Shown: piece by piece, positions 24,567 through 36,431 of the stretch
Position numbering within the stretch: position 1 is the first letter of the stretch
How the letters are laid out: every line of letters starts with the position of its first letter
NCBI GenBank assembly: GCA_003254885.1
Contig: QANT01005727.1
Location: forward strand, 1-64,000
Source: Purshia tridentata
Lineage: Eukaryota > Streptophyta > Magnoliopsida > Rosales > Rosaceae
Length of the DNA stretch: 64,000 nt
Direction of reading: 5' to 3'
Made by a program: the position numbers and the translations under genes
Notes under the pieces: model-generated
The model's input: the letters and a program-made list of their open reading frames with translations, nothing else
What the model was told of the DNA's origin: nothing
Database searches by the model: none

Positions 24567-25594
24567 TGTCAGATAACCACTAGACCTCGAGGTATTAATA
24601 GCTAACAGTTTCTAACAGAGGGATAGTAAGAAACACTGTCCTGTTGACTAGAGATACTGTGAGAATTTCAGTCACTTTCCTTTGTTATTACTTGGACTTT
24701 TACACAATAAGTAAACTATAAATAAACGATGGAGAATGCATTTGATTAATCCTATCCTGGTCGGATATTAAAAGAAGCTTTAGGGGTAGGTACAAATGAT
24801 GATAAAACACAGTGCTCGTCCCACTTGCAGTAAACAATTACATGACAAACTCTTGCCTTGTTTGTGAATGAAAAGGGAAAGGCCAATATTACATGGTGCC
24901 CCGTGATAGTGACTTCCATAACCAAATTTTACTACAAATCCATCTGTTTCTGTGTGACTCATAAACTCTGCTATAACTAGGACTGTATATTAAGCATCTC
25001 TTAATTCTACGTAATTGATGATAGTGATTCTTAAAAGTTGCTGGTTTCTTAAATTTGCATTATCATATTCTTATCAGAAAGTGGCTAAAATTGAATAATG
25101 ATAAGTTACCAGGAATAGACAAACAAGTCATAGATGGTGTTGATTGCAGGTGTCAGCTTTCCTTTTATATCAACAACAAGCAAGAAATTTTTCTCGAATA
25201 AGATCAAAGGTCAAAGTTAGAACTTCAAATAATAGGAAGTTACAGAGTACTAATATGCTTGCAAAATGAAGAATCGTGTACACAATTGGCCATGCTGTAA
25301 GAAGGTTTCATTTCAAATAATTTGCCAAGAATTTGAACAAGGCAGATAAGATAATATGCAACACCCACGACTTTAATTTGTCTTCATCTATGGTTGTAAA
25401 CGAAATCTGGTATAAAAGATCTATGATCTTGATCCTTAGCTATTGGCAATTGTATACCTTTTGGTGATAACTTTCCTCTATTAAAGTTTACCAGTTCATT
25501 TTTAGATGTCCTGAAAATACTCCTGGCCATGGCATGTCTTGGAATCTGATACAATGACCATGTCTGCTCAATATGGGATCATCTTCTATGATCT

Positions 25595-25637
25595 AATTAT
25601 GGTCACTATTATTATAAACAAAAAATTATGGTCACTA
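25595..25637 (+). repeat. Micro-insertion with 14-bp duplication
   Basis: AATTATGGTCACTA at 25595-25608 recurs exactly at 25624-25637. The 15 bases between (TTATTATAAACAAAA) are A-rich at their 3' end but lack the TTGGCC core, so this may be the same process with a different source sequence. Confidence 0.65.
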
Positions 25638-26220
25638 CATGATTGCTCTTTCATGGAAACACTCACTATTTCAGAGTGGGTTTTAAGATCGTATAGACAA
25701 CAAAGGAGGTAGGAATATTTCTATTGGAAATTATGATACACCAAGGATACTCAACTGATTTCAGTTATTATCTTACTGTAACAGTAAGATCTCAAATGTA
25801 GAATATAAACAAAAGATTTTCTTAGTTATGCTCAGAATTTGAAATTTTGTATAACTCTTTGGATGGACAGAAAATGTAATAACACCGGTATCTATGTTGA
25901 GAGCAAAGCACTCCTTATGTATGTATATCACTTCAACCTGCATCTCAATTTCAAAATAGTAAAATGTACATGAAAAAATTCCTTTTGCGATCCTAAGAAG
26001 ACACATTTGTTTGTATTGCAATGCTTACTGTACAGTATCAAACTTTACATTTGTATATTATATATTAGGAGCTATCCAAATCCAATCAAAGAATCTAATC
26101 TATCTGTTCACACCACCCATTGGAGAAGTAAAGTCAAAGATACTCTTATGGAATACTTCCTGCATAACATCTTCAAAACTGATAATGCATGAAGTTCATC
26201 AGTGTCATAGAATTGCTTGA

Positions 26221-27818
26221 TCAAAGCCAAAAGTGTAGCATTGCCTGTCCAATAAAATTGAGAAACAGGAAGAAGTCATCAAACTTTGCATTCAAGGTGA
26301 ACCAAGATTCCAGCTCAAACTTTCACAAGTAAAAAAAAGCTAGAGAGAATAAAAACCCTAAAGAAAAAGGTAGGAGATTCATACCTCCATGACAGTGTGT
26401 AAGGACTCGTCATCCTGTGGAGGGGGTTTCTTTTCCTTCGGGGTACGCATTTCAGACTGTATTACATTAAGTTGCTCATGTATCTCCCTAAACAACTTCA
26501 GCTCCTCTTCTCCTGCATGACTAATTTCTTGCTTTATACTATTTCTCTCTCCCTCAAGCCGTTCAATTCTCCTCCACAACTGTTGAAATCGGGCCTGATG
26601 AGGATCAGTAATCCCAGCTGCTCTCTCCCTGGGACTGGAGTCAACAGTACTTATCCCATCTCTTGGTTTAAATAATTTGTTCTCGTGCTTCTTGCAATGC
26701 AACATTTTCTTTAACCTGTTTGTTTCATCTTTAACATATGCATCACTAGTCTCGTCAGACACCAAATTTGGATTGCCAAGCCTGTTCTCAAATTCCAAAG
26801 TCCACTTACTTACTTTATTCTCACCTTCATGAGCTTTACGATTTTCATAACTTTGTGGAACTTCAAAAACATCATGGACGCTTGTGGAGCCCGAAGTACT
26901 AACAACTGTCTCCCTATCATGTACTTTCTCATTGTGCTTAACTTGATCCAAGGCAGCAATAATTTCTTCACTTGTTGGGACATTGGATGTGCAAATGTTT
27001 AGTCTTGGAATTGGGGGCAATGAACAAGTCCTAGATGGACCCATCCAGTTTAGAGATTTTTCTCTACCAGAATCTTTACAATCTGATATCTCTTTCACTC
27101 GTTCATCTAACTGCTTAATCTGCGCCCATATTGAATTAAGGTTCCCACCTGAGTGATTTCCTGATTTCTTCTCTGCATCTAAGCTTTGCAAATTAACTTC
27201 CTGGTCCAGCTTTTTCTCTACTTTTTTCATAACATCTGGCTTGGGGATCATGGGTCTATCTCTGTCTTTGTCTTTGTCTCTGTCTCTGTCTCTCTCCCTT
27301 TCTCTTTCCATCTTGTTGAGGAAATCCTTGAGTTCAATTGGAGGAAGAGAGTTGATTCTTCTAATAGCGCCACTAACACTCGTTTCGGCATGGCCAACAT
27401 CACTTTTTTGCAACAACATATTCTCTGGATATATATTTTCACCGGCACCTAATTCAGTACTGATACCCAAGCTTAAAAGTTTGTACCTATAAGCCTGAAG
27501 TTGGAACTCAAGAGAAGCAATTTCCATTTCTTTCTGATAAATAAGATCTTCAAAAATTGCAAGAGCTTCCTCAGCATGACAGATCTTTTCCTCTGCCAAT
27601 CTCTTATAATGACTTGCTTCCATCTTCATTGCAGACTTTTCTCCCTGCAAACGCAGTATCATGGATAGAGCTTCATCAGCTGCACTAGATGATGCTTCTC
27701 TTTCCTGATCCAGATCAGCGTAAAGTTTTTGCAGGAGTTGTTGTTGAGCTTTAAGCGCAGCAGTTAGGGCGGTTGTATCAGTTTCGGGCATCCCAGAAGA
27801 CATACTCCCCTCGGCCAT
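26221..27818 (-). CDS. GTD-binding (DUF593) domain protein, probable myosin-XI receptor relative
   Basis: Two coding exons on the minus strand, 26385-27818 and 26221-26244; 485 residues. The unspliced frame would end MEV-stop at 26379, but GAG|GTATGA is a donor. An acceptor at 26245-26246 leads to GCA ATG CTA ... giving AMLHFWL-stop, a tail I recall from DUF593 relatives. Residues about 15-110 form the GTD-binding coiled coil (LTAALKAQQQLLQKLYADLD, then EALSMILRLQGEKSAMKMEA and YKRLAEEK). A pure Arg/Glu/Asp/Lys run at about 170-188 is encoded by a simple repeat, and a second coiled coil lies near 410-460. Known of the family: the domain binds the myosin XI globular tail. A 5' UTR intron (about 27836-28067) is visible. 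Closest recalled relatives: At4g30830 and At2g24140. Confidence 0.8.
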
Positions 27819-29503
27819 TTAGATTTGATTCTAGAATAAAGAAAGTGCAATTTTATCAGCCTTAATAACCTATGAAGAATTATAACATTATCTGCTTCAA
27901 GATTCACATGGCAAATAGACAAAATGGAATCAATTATAACACAGGAAAAATGAGACAGACACTCGTGCCTAGGACATGAATATAAACCCAATTGATTTTC
28001 TTAATCTAACAACCCTGCAAACAACAGAAACCATGTACAAGGGAACCAAGAAGCAAAGTCACATTACCTGATGGGCTGTGCGTGCAGAAAGCCTAAACTT
28101 GATGATCCTCAAGCAAAACCCAGTTGGGAAAAATCACTGCAGAAAGAATCAACCGTATCAAGTTGTTTTCTTTTAACAACAACAATAAAGAAAGAAGAAG
28201 ATTTTAAATTGGTCCAGAAAATCGACAAGTCCAGAATTGAAAATTTTTATGGTTTACAAAATGCCACGAAACATATCCATTGCTTTTCTCTTAAGGAAAT
28301 GGAAAACAAACAAATCCACCTTCTTCTGATCTGCAATCAATGAAAGAATGGGAAACAGCAAAGAAAGCTCGTGAGTGTTGAATTAGCTTCCTGGGTTTCT
28401 AGATTCTTCATTCATTCATGTACAGGAAAAGCGAATTAAATTTTTGTGTTTCGCAACAACAGCTTGGCTCTTGTTTTGCCTCCCTTATAAAGCAGCATTG
28501 ATTTGGAAATGTCTGAAACAGAACGCTCATTGAATAAGAAGAAGAAAGCTGTCTTAATTTTTCTAACCACCAAAGGCATTGAATGATATGAACGATATGC
28601 TATCGGGAAGCTAATCTCGTTTCTACGAAATAGATCAACCAAAACGAAGTCGTCTTACCTTGTGATTAGAGCTCCAACATGCCCCTACTCCAAATCTTTA
28701 AATCCAATTTACTAATCATTGAATAGTTGGGCCTACACTTCCCCCTTTTCTCCCGCAACGGTTACTCAAGGGTCCTGATTTTTCAAAAAGTCGTTAAGTG
28801 GCAAGTTTTAACGGCTAGAAATTAGAATATGGCCCCAGTGGCAATAGTAGCAGGGGGTCTAGATATTGCCGAGTGCACCGACCATATGATATTCTGATAT
28901 AAATAGTTTGGTCAACTATCTTCTCTTTGGCTAAATCCTTGATCCCCTTGGATGGGTCAACTATACTAGTTTAGCCATCATCATTCACGAGAATCCAATG
29001 ATCATGATGCTAATTGTAAACACAGCCTGGAATTTTAGTACATGTGACATTTTAATAATTTTAAGGGAAAAATTCAGGAATGGCCTGTAGGCCCAGCATT
29101 TGCTTCTATCTTTTATTATCAATTTATTGGCAATCCACATGATACAGCCATTATTCCTGAACCAGTGCACCACTTTCCTATTGCGCAGGACTGTACACAT
29201 TGAGGATGATCGCTGAATGGGATAGAAAGATACCTAACAAAAAAATAAAAACTAGAAAAGAAGCACGAGCGTGCGTGACACCGTCATCAATGGACAGCAA
29301 AGTAGAGGAAAAGAGGAACAATTCAAATAAATAAGGGATGAGTTTGAATCTTTAATTTGTTACTTCCACCCTCACACGCCACTGACACGAGGCTTTGGCC
29401 CAGAATAAGTCAGCATTGCGTATTGTACTGTGGATTAAAGCCTGCAAACTAATCTAATCATACGGGCTTCAATCCAAGCAAGCCTTCCATTCTTCACATT
29501 AGC

Positions 29504-29569
29504 AATTTCCTCGGGCATTAACATTATCCTTTTTTTGGGGGGTAAAAATTTCCTCAGGCATTACCATTA
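29504..29569 (-). repeat. Older micro-insertion with 23-bp duplication, two mismatches
   Basis: A 23-base segment starting AATTTCCTC at 29504-29526 is repeated at 29547-29569 with two differences. The 20 bases between read TTTACCCCCCAAAAAAAGGA on the minus strand, again an A-run with a C-rich core. The mismatches suggest an older event than the perfect duplications elsewhere. Confidence 0.6.
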
Positions 29570-29813
29570 GCAAAATACTTCGACCATTTCACACGTGCAG
29601 ACGGACACACGAATAAAAATTATTCAAGAACACTGAAAAAATAGATAATGTCATATACAAATGACAAATGACAAATGACCAACGATGCAGGCAAAGAAGA
29701 TGAGTATGGTTAGCTTAGCTGAATGGTGGACTTGGATTTGAATACCAATGGCCAATGCCTAAGCATCTGAAAAAGGATAACACCTTGACATGATCATGAG
29801 CCCCAATATTCCT

Positions 29814-30116
29814 AAGAAATCTAAACATTCATGCCAAAACCAATTGATAAATGGAAGAGTAGCTCAAGAACCTTATAAACTACTATGCTGTGTGACATCA
29901 TTCCACATTCTCACACGTCCATACACATGTGACATCACTCAAGCTAACACATAGATAACTCTTATTCATATTAGGTGATGTGAAGCAAGTGTGGCTACAT
30001 AGCCTAACATAAGTGGATAAACTTACTTTAATACTATAAAGAAATCTAGACATCTATCACAAAACCAATTAGCAATGAAGGAATAGCTCAAGAACCTTAT
30101 AAGCTACTACACTCAA
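29814..30116. repeat. Two diverged direct repeats of about 76 bp, 150 bp apart
   Basis: The segments 29814-29889 and 30039-30116 share blocks such as AAGAAATCTA, AAAACCAATT and TAGCTCAAGAACCTTATAA with scattered differences, roughly 80 percent alike. They sit in a region with no open frame and look like a decayed dispersed repeat with an internal duplication, or the two ends of a small LTR-type element. No terminal motif or target duplication was found. Confidence 0.65.
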
Positions 30117-30541
30117 AACAACACAAATTCCTAATGAATCACTGGGAGTTGCACCTGATAACACACTCATGCTAATCTGATTGCTCAGTCTGGAGGTTCT
30201 GGAGAAGGTTCATGGAATTGTATTCAAAACAGCCCTTTTAAATAGAGGAACCGTTTGTCCCTAGTCAACGGCAGAAGCTGTCCATAAATCACGTAATTCA
30301 ACAGGCAGAACTAGCAACCAATCATTTTCCATGTACTACGTACTTGTAGTGTAGTGGCTCGAAGCTATGTAATAGATAGCTAACAAATAATGCATTGTGC
30401 TACTGTTCTACAAACCAGTTGGCAAAATGAGCAATGCCAAACCCAAACAAGTGCTCAGACAATTTATGAGGAAGCAGAAAGCATGTTATGCCTCTTTTTA
30501 GCCCTGAAACACCCTTACTTTGAGATTTGTCAATCTCATTT

Positions 30542-32952
30542 TCAATCCACAGGAACCTCAACCTCCATCTTCAAATCGGAGTTGCCAAGAGTCTGTAAAA
30601 AATGAGGAAAATATTTATATATCGTCTCTTATTAGTAAGACGCATATATACTTTCTACAAATTTTATTGCGTTAAAAGCAGAATGCAAGTATAAGTATTT
30701 CAAAGACATTCAAACATGTGCAGACCAGATGAATTAAAGTCCTTTCAAACTGATGTAACACAAGGTGAATTGGCAATTAAAAGTCATTTGATGGAAACTT
30801 CAGGTTCCAGTAAGTATATTTACTAGTCTGATTAGAGAAGAAAAAAGTACAAGTAGAAAATTAAATTGCTTTACTCTCTTTGTTATTTCCAAAGGTATAA
30901 ATTAATGGACAAGAATTTCAGGAAAATGAAAATATCTCAACTTCTGAAGATATTAGATCTTCAAGTCACTCTAGCATGACACTATGTTTTATAACATATA
31001 TACTGGCCCAACAATAGTGTGAATTCAGTGAAGATAATATAATGCATTCGGCAAAAATTGAGAGGGACCTCCACCCCCAGCAACCCCATCCTTCCCATAC
31101 ATATAGATATCTTTGTGTGTGTGTATAACCTAAGACTGTTGCAAAGGTAAATGAAGCTAGTACTTCTACTATTGATGAAAAAATGACAAGTCAATGCCAT
31201 ACCCTTGAAATCCATGCATGGCATTGAAAATTTGAAATCGAAGTTCTCTTTTCTTTATTCAATCCATGGTCATATGAACATCGTAAAAAATTGCTTCCAA
31301 CAACTCTCTTCCCTAAGAATATCTCTTTCATTGTCTCCTATAGCATGGCTAGGAAGGCCAATGTCAAACAAACTATATTAATCAGAAGATTCAAAATTCC
31401 TTACAGAATCAGTAAAGATGAAACAAGCTAAATTATATATATATATATATATATATATTCATGTGCATCAATTACAACAGAACTTATAATGCTGTGGTAC
31501 CTTCATAAAGTCCGATATGCTTAACGAAGAATCCCTTGTATAGCCTGATTCCTCAAGGACATGGGTCAATACTTGCTGTAGAAAATGTACACGCATACAC
31601 AATATCAAACACACAAATAGCCAAACTAGTACCTTCTCAAACTTTATTAGTAAAAATTCCACAACAGTATAAATGAATAAATGTTATGAAGAAAAATTGA
31701 AGACGTTTTCAAACACCAGGACATAGTCATATGGAAAACTAGGTCTCGAAGAGGATACTTTTATGAAGGTAATCAGTCTACAAAGAGCACATTCTTCTTT
31801 CTGATTCATAATAACTATTTCAATTTTATGCCCAAGAACCAAAATTCACATCATTTTGAAATGAAACCTGAATCTAAAATGAAAAACCATATTATTTTTT
31901 GATTGACAGCTTCAAACAGATGGGGAATAGCTAATGAATAATGATAGGTGACTAGACACATTCCAGATAAACATATTGGCAATGAGAATAGGTTGTATAG
32001 TAGATACTTCACAGAAGAGCAAATATTTGAACCCAAACACAAGTGCAGATTTGACTCATTGCATGTATTAAAATGCAGTTAATGAGAGCACTAAGTAAGC
32101 ATAAATCATGAAAATTTACAATTCAAAAATTCTGCCTTATCTGCACCAAACAGGCCATAAGAGAAATTATATAGGGACACAAATTTGTGATAGTAACCTA
32201 CCTCCCTCTGCTGCTCAGATATGAACTGTCCCGTCAAATCCCGTAAAACATCCAGCATGTCACTGAATGTGACTCTCCCATTGCGGTCCGAATCATATAC
32301 CTTAAAAATAACTACAAAACAGATAGACACCCCAAGCTGCAACTCAGAAAAAAGGAACTAGTCAAGCTTGTACTTACTTGTTAATGAATCACGAACTATT
32401 ACACTCAATTTTTTGTTGCGAGCTTGCACGACAACTGAATGCTGACAAGAATGCTACGAATTCCTTAAAGTTCAATCCATCCAACCTCTTCAGCAATCTC
32501 TGAAAGATGAAATGGTACTGCATAGTTATTCATATAAACGATTTGCATAAAGAGAGATTATGTGGGCGTTATTTACTAATACATAGAGACATGAAGAAAT
32601 ATTATATATATATAGAGAGAGAGAGAGAGAGGACCTGAGAGAGAGGATTGACGGCGAATTCAGGTACGGACAAGAACTCGTCAGCGGAAATGAAACCTCC
32701 GCCACTGCGATCGAGCTGACAAAACCTCTGGTACAGAGAAACTATCTCCTGCTGCGAAACTAGAAACATAGACACGCAAATCAAATCAAATCAAACGGCT
32801 GAGAAACCCTAAGCTCAGTGATCGAGGATCTAAACGGACGCAAAAATCAAGTAATGATTGCGAGAATGCATTAGTTACTTACATGTGTGATTACAGTGTT
32901 CCTGGACTTCTTCGATGTCGTACTGAGTGAGCATCGAGGATGTGCTGCCCAT
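30542..32952 (-). CDS. Calcineurin-B-like EF-hand protein (At3g18430-like)
   Basis: Six exons (minus): 32883-32952, 32635-32759, 32403-32499, 32202-32311, 31501-31575, 30542-30592; 175 residues, the same as recalled for At3g18430. The start MGSTSS is a good N-myristoylation signal (Gly2, Ser6). EF-hand loops are clear in LDRSGGGFISADEF (about 36-49) and YDSDRNGRVTFSDML; the other two positions (DGLNFKEFVAFL and SSLSISDF) look degenerate, so probably only two loops bind calcium well. The end is KMEVEVPVD. Exon 3 ends T|GTAATA, which gives KIEFIFKVYD; the overlapping GA|GTGTAA donor would break the frame. Function in plants is unclear because plants lack a classical calcineurin A; a regulatory calcium-sensor role is inferred. 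Confidence 0.85.
31433..31458. repeat. AT dinucleotide microsatellite
   Basis: Long pure AT run in the last intron of the calcineurin-B-like gene, some 40 bases downstream of the exon ending at 31501 on the minus strand. Likely length-variable. Confidence 0.9.
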
Positions 32953-33916
32953 GGTCGCGAGGAAGAGGCGATTAGGTGCGGTAAAGTCTACGGGAATCGG
33001 TGGAGAGCCCCAACCTGAATTAACTAGCTGAGCTCAAAAGCAAATATAAAATCACCACCACCTTTGTAGGTGCAGGCGGAGTTATCGTCGCAACAGTCTC
33101 GTGGTGATTCGCCGCTTTTCTTTGATCCGCGAGACCAAAGTGGGGGTAGTGTTTCCGTTCTCAGAGATACTTTCGTGTCCCCGTGATGCCAGGTTAGTAT
33201 CCTACCTGGTGTCACAAGCCACTAAAGATGGGACAGCTGTAAAACTTAAGTGACTTCTATTCTTAATTTATTACACAATATTTTAACTCAACTTAAGTTT
33301 TATTTGATTATTTGGGTAGTATTTTTAAGTGGATCAATTTTTTTATTACCAAAAAGTTAAATTTTGGTTCTATGGAAATTTTTTATGAAAGTTTCGACGG
33401 AAATTTCAAGAAAATTTCGATTTCGTTAGGGTGTTAACAAAAATGACAAAAATTGCTATTAAAATAAGGAAATTTTGAATAAAATTTTACTATAAGTTTA
33501 TTTAACATATAATATACTATACTAATAAATAAAAAATTGAAAAAATCAAATTTTATAATAACTTTCATGTGTTAAGGTGATTATAATGCACGTTGGTAAT
33601 AAATACAGTTAAATAAAATTAGTATAATTAATAAATGAAATTAGTATATTATTTATATTATATATTTTTTAGAATAATGTATAAAATATTAGAGATTTAG
33701 GCATTTTATTTTTAATTATTTTTTGGTATAGAAATCTATAAGAGCTTAGGGTTTAAAAATAACAAAACGAAACCAAAAACCAAATAAAACCTCAAAAGTA
33801 AAGATTAAATAAAACTCAAAACTAAAAGACTAAACAAAATCTCAAACAAAACCTCAAACTTTTATTTTTTTCAATAGTCTAAATGTCTCAAACGGTCAAA
33901 TCCTAATTAATTTTAA

Positions 33917-34205
33917 ATTTTTTTCTTTTCTTTTCTTTCCTTCCTTCTTTTTTTCTTCCCTTCGTTTTTTCTTTTCCTTCCTTTTTTTTCTTTCCTTCCT
34001 TTTTTCCTCCCCTTCCTTTTTTTTCTTTCATTCCTTTTTTCCTCCCCTTCCTTTTTTTTCTTTCCTTCCTTTTTTTCTTTTCCACCTTTTTTTTCTTTAC
34101 CTCTCCCTTTGCGAGTGACCCACTCTCTTTCCTTTTTTTTTTCTTTCTTCTCTCCTCCTTGCCCGTTACTCTCACCTCTTTTTCCCATCTTTTTTTTTTC
34201 TTCCT
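33917..34205. repeat. Near-pure polypyrimidine tract
   Basis: From 33917 to about 34110 the plus strand is almost only C and T, with only a few purines, in irregular CTTTT, CCTTCC and CCTCCCC units; a less pure pyrimidine stretch continues to about 34205. The complementary strand is purine-only and reads as a false Lys/Glu/Arg protein in several frames. Such tracts can form triplex (H-DNA) structures; whether this one does is not known. Confidence 0.85.
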
Positions 34206-35220
34206 TCCTCACACAGTAGCCACCACCATGTACGGCCACCAAGCATGCCTTTTCCGATCAACCCAAGGCCACCAACGGAAGGCCCAAATGCCGGCCATCT
34301 TCTCCTTCCCTTCCTCCACGCTGGCCAGCCACCATGTGCTTTCGAAATTGCAAAATTGAAGATTGCCACTGCCGGTTTCTTTCGCCAATTCCGGCCACCT
34401 CTGAGCTCCGATCACCTTTTTTTTGTGGGTTTTTCTTCCTTTACCATAGGCTTTCATTCCCCTAAAGTTTGATATGCCAATTTTGTGTAATTTTAATTTT
34501 GATTTTTAGGGTTTGAATATAATTCGAAAATTTTCGAAATTTACACGAAATCTAGAAGGAATGGTTTTAAAATTTCCATACCTTCAAAAAACGAAATTTA
34601 ACTCTTTGTTGAATCATTACACACCAACCGATCGAGCTAAACCAATATCGATTTGGTCAATAACTAACATTCGATGATTCAGTTTTGATTCCGTACCTAG
34701 CCATTCCAACCACGTTGGTCAGTAGTTTGGGCTTTCGGTTCTAATACCAAACCAATCCCACCTCTTATTGATGCATCCGGCTTCTCTATCTTGTTGCACA
34801 AGAAAGTAAAACATAAGTGTTATGAGTTGAATTATATAAGAAATGATTCCAAAACCCAGCATTAGTAGAACTTCAGATAATAGATGAAGTTAAAGATGTA
34901 GATGATAGTTTAGAGTTTGGGAGAAAAAGTGGGAGGATTTAATTTTCAAAGGATAAAGTGGAAAAAAGTATGTTTTAAGGGATAAATTCACAAATAAGCC
35001 TTATTAAAATTAAACAAAAAATGAATTGAAAGTATTAGACAGTAAAAATACCAAAATTACCAAAATAAAAAAAATTCTAAAATTTTTAATTTGGTTTTGG
35101 CAAGCTCCAATGTAAATTTGAACTGATCGAAAAGTAGCCCTAATTTTTTAGCAATAAGGTGTATTCCTAAAATCCTTGTTCTACAATGTAGGTTTAATAT
35201 CAGAACTGTTCATATTTTAG

Positions 35221-35421
35221 ATTACTTATTAAAGATCATTTCTATTAAAAGTTAATTCAATTGCAAATCATTTAGTTATATAATTATTATCCAATAAATT
35301 GACGGTTTAGAAAAAAAAATACTCTTTAGATACGTATTATTCATTTATTCGATAATATTTACATAATCAAACAATTTTCGATTAAGTTAATTTTTTATTA
35401 AAATAATTTTTAATAAGTAAT
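35221..35421. mobile_element. MITE-like foldback element with ~80-bp inverted arms
   Basis: The left arm starts ATTACTTATTAAA at 35221 and extends to about 35302. The right arm (about 35338-35421) read on the minus strand starts ATTACTTATTAAA as well and stays alignable through ATTATC(C/G)AATAAAT, with scattered substitutions. The loop is about 35 bases. The length of about 200 bp, the AT richness and lack of coding fit a non-autonomous foldback/MITE. I cannot fix a target-site duplication, so the superfamily is open. Confidence 0.65.
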
Positions 35422-36431
35422 ATAAAGAGATAATTACCAATATATCCATTTTGGGCTTTTTTTATCCTATATAATCCATTTTTTTATTGCATTTCCCAGT
35501 CGGTCCACCCAAAATTTGTCCGGCCCACTTTTTTGTTTTATCTGGTCCACTTCTTGTTTCTACCAGTTTAACTTTTTTTAAAATGGCAATTTTGCCCTTC
35601 GTTTTTCTCGTTTCCTTTTGTTTGTGGCCTACTTTATTTAGCCGACACGACAGGAAGGGAGGATGGCTTAGATTTTTTCTTCATTTTTTTCTCCTTTTTC
35701 TTCCTTTCTCTCCCTCTGCACTCTGTCTCTTTGGCCTTTTCAACTCCCACAAGCCTCCAAAGGTAATCAACTTCTTTGTGGATTCTTTTCATAGAGAACT
35801 GTGTTTGTTTTTTGTTTACATACTTTGTGGAGCCTTCCAATTCTCAGCAATCGCCACCTCTCCCTCTCTCCACTCTCTAAGGTTCTCTTTCCTTGCACTT
35901 TCTTCAAACTTGAAAATTAACCCAAAGATCAAAAACTAAAAATATTGGGTCAGATTTTTGATGCAGTTTTTTTTCTTCCAGAATTAAAAAAGATGCACAA
36001 AAGTTACTTAAGGAATTTTAGGGTCAAAATGCTGCGTTTGGATTTTGAGAAGTCAAAGTTATAGATTTTAGTTAATCTTTATAGTTAACTTACTTGGATG
36101 AGATGGGAAAGAAAGGAAGAGACAAATGAAAAAAAAAAGGGAAGAGATGGGGTGGTGCAGTGGTTTATGTTTCTGGGAGTTGAAATGGCCGTAGAGAGAG
36201 ACACAGTGTAGAAGGAGAGAAGGAAGAGAAAGGGGGAAAAAAGGGAGAAGAAAACAAAAATGAAGAAGAAAAAATTATGAGCCATAAAAAATTATTGAAT
36301 GGCTTAGATTGAAAGTTTGGTAGAGCCCGGGCTGAAAAGTAGTCTAATTATGGTATATATATATACTGTACACATCAAGATTCCTAATATATATTGTGGA
36401 TCATTTAACTAATACATGATTTGGTCTTTTA

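Larger units (their letters stand above)
23243..26220. other. About 3 kb spacer with repeat relics
   Basis: No gene is supported. It holds the receptor-kinase 3' UTR, micro-insertions at 24460-24506 and 25595-25637, and a minus-strand TGGTATCAAAGC at 24555-24566 that matches the plant initiator-Met primer-binding site with one mismatch, suggesting a decayed LTR element. A minus-strand stretch at about 24180-24400 has faint LRR-like phrases broken by stops; too weak to call. Confidence 0.5.
27819..30541. other. DUF593 promoter/leader and repeat-bearing spacer
   Basis: The part up to about 28680 is the probable 5' UTR and promoter of the minus-strand DUF593 gene. Beyond it lie a micro-insertion (29504-29569), three tandem copies of a 7-base CAAATGA unit (about 29658-29680) and two diverged direct repeats (29814-29889 and 30039-30116). 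The plus-strand frame at 28071-28343 (MGCACRKPK...) overlaps the leader in antisense and is not supported as a gene. Confidence 0.5.

Noticed and set aside
28071-28343. Plus-strand frame beginning MGCACRKPKLDD, which looks like an N-myristoylated small protein
   Set aside because: It lies antisense to the 5' leader of the DUF593 gene, whose donor is at about 28067, and has no recognisable relatives by eye. Composition is that of non-coding AT-rich DNA.
33903-34242. Minus-strand Lys/Arg/Glu-rich proteins of 90-109 residues
   Set aside because: They are translations of the pyrimidine tract on the other strand and occur in overlapping frames, so they are low-complexity artefacts.
35487-35939. 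150-residue Phe/Leu-rich plus-strand frame
   Set aside because: Composition reflects T-rich DNA. No domain, splice structure or family resemblance; a leader or spacer is more likely.
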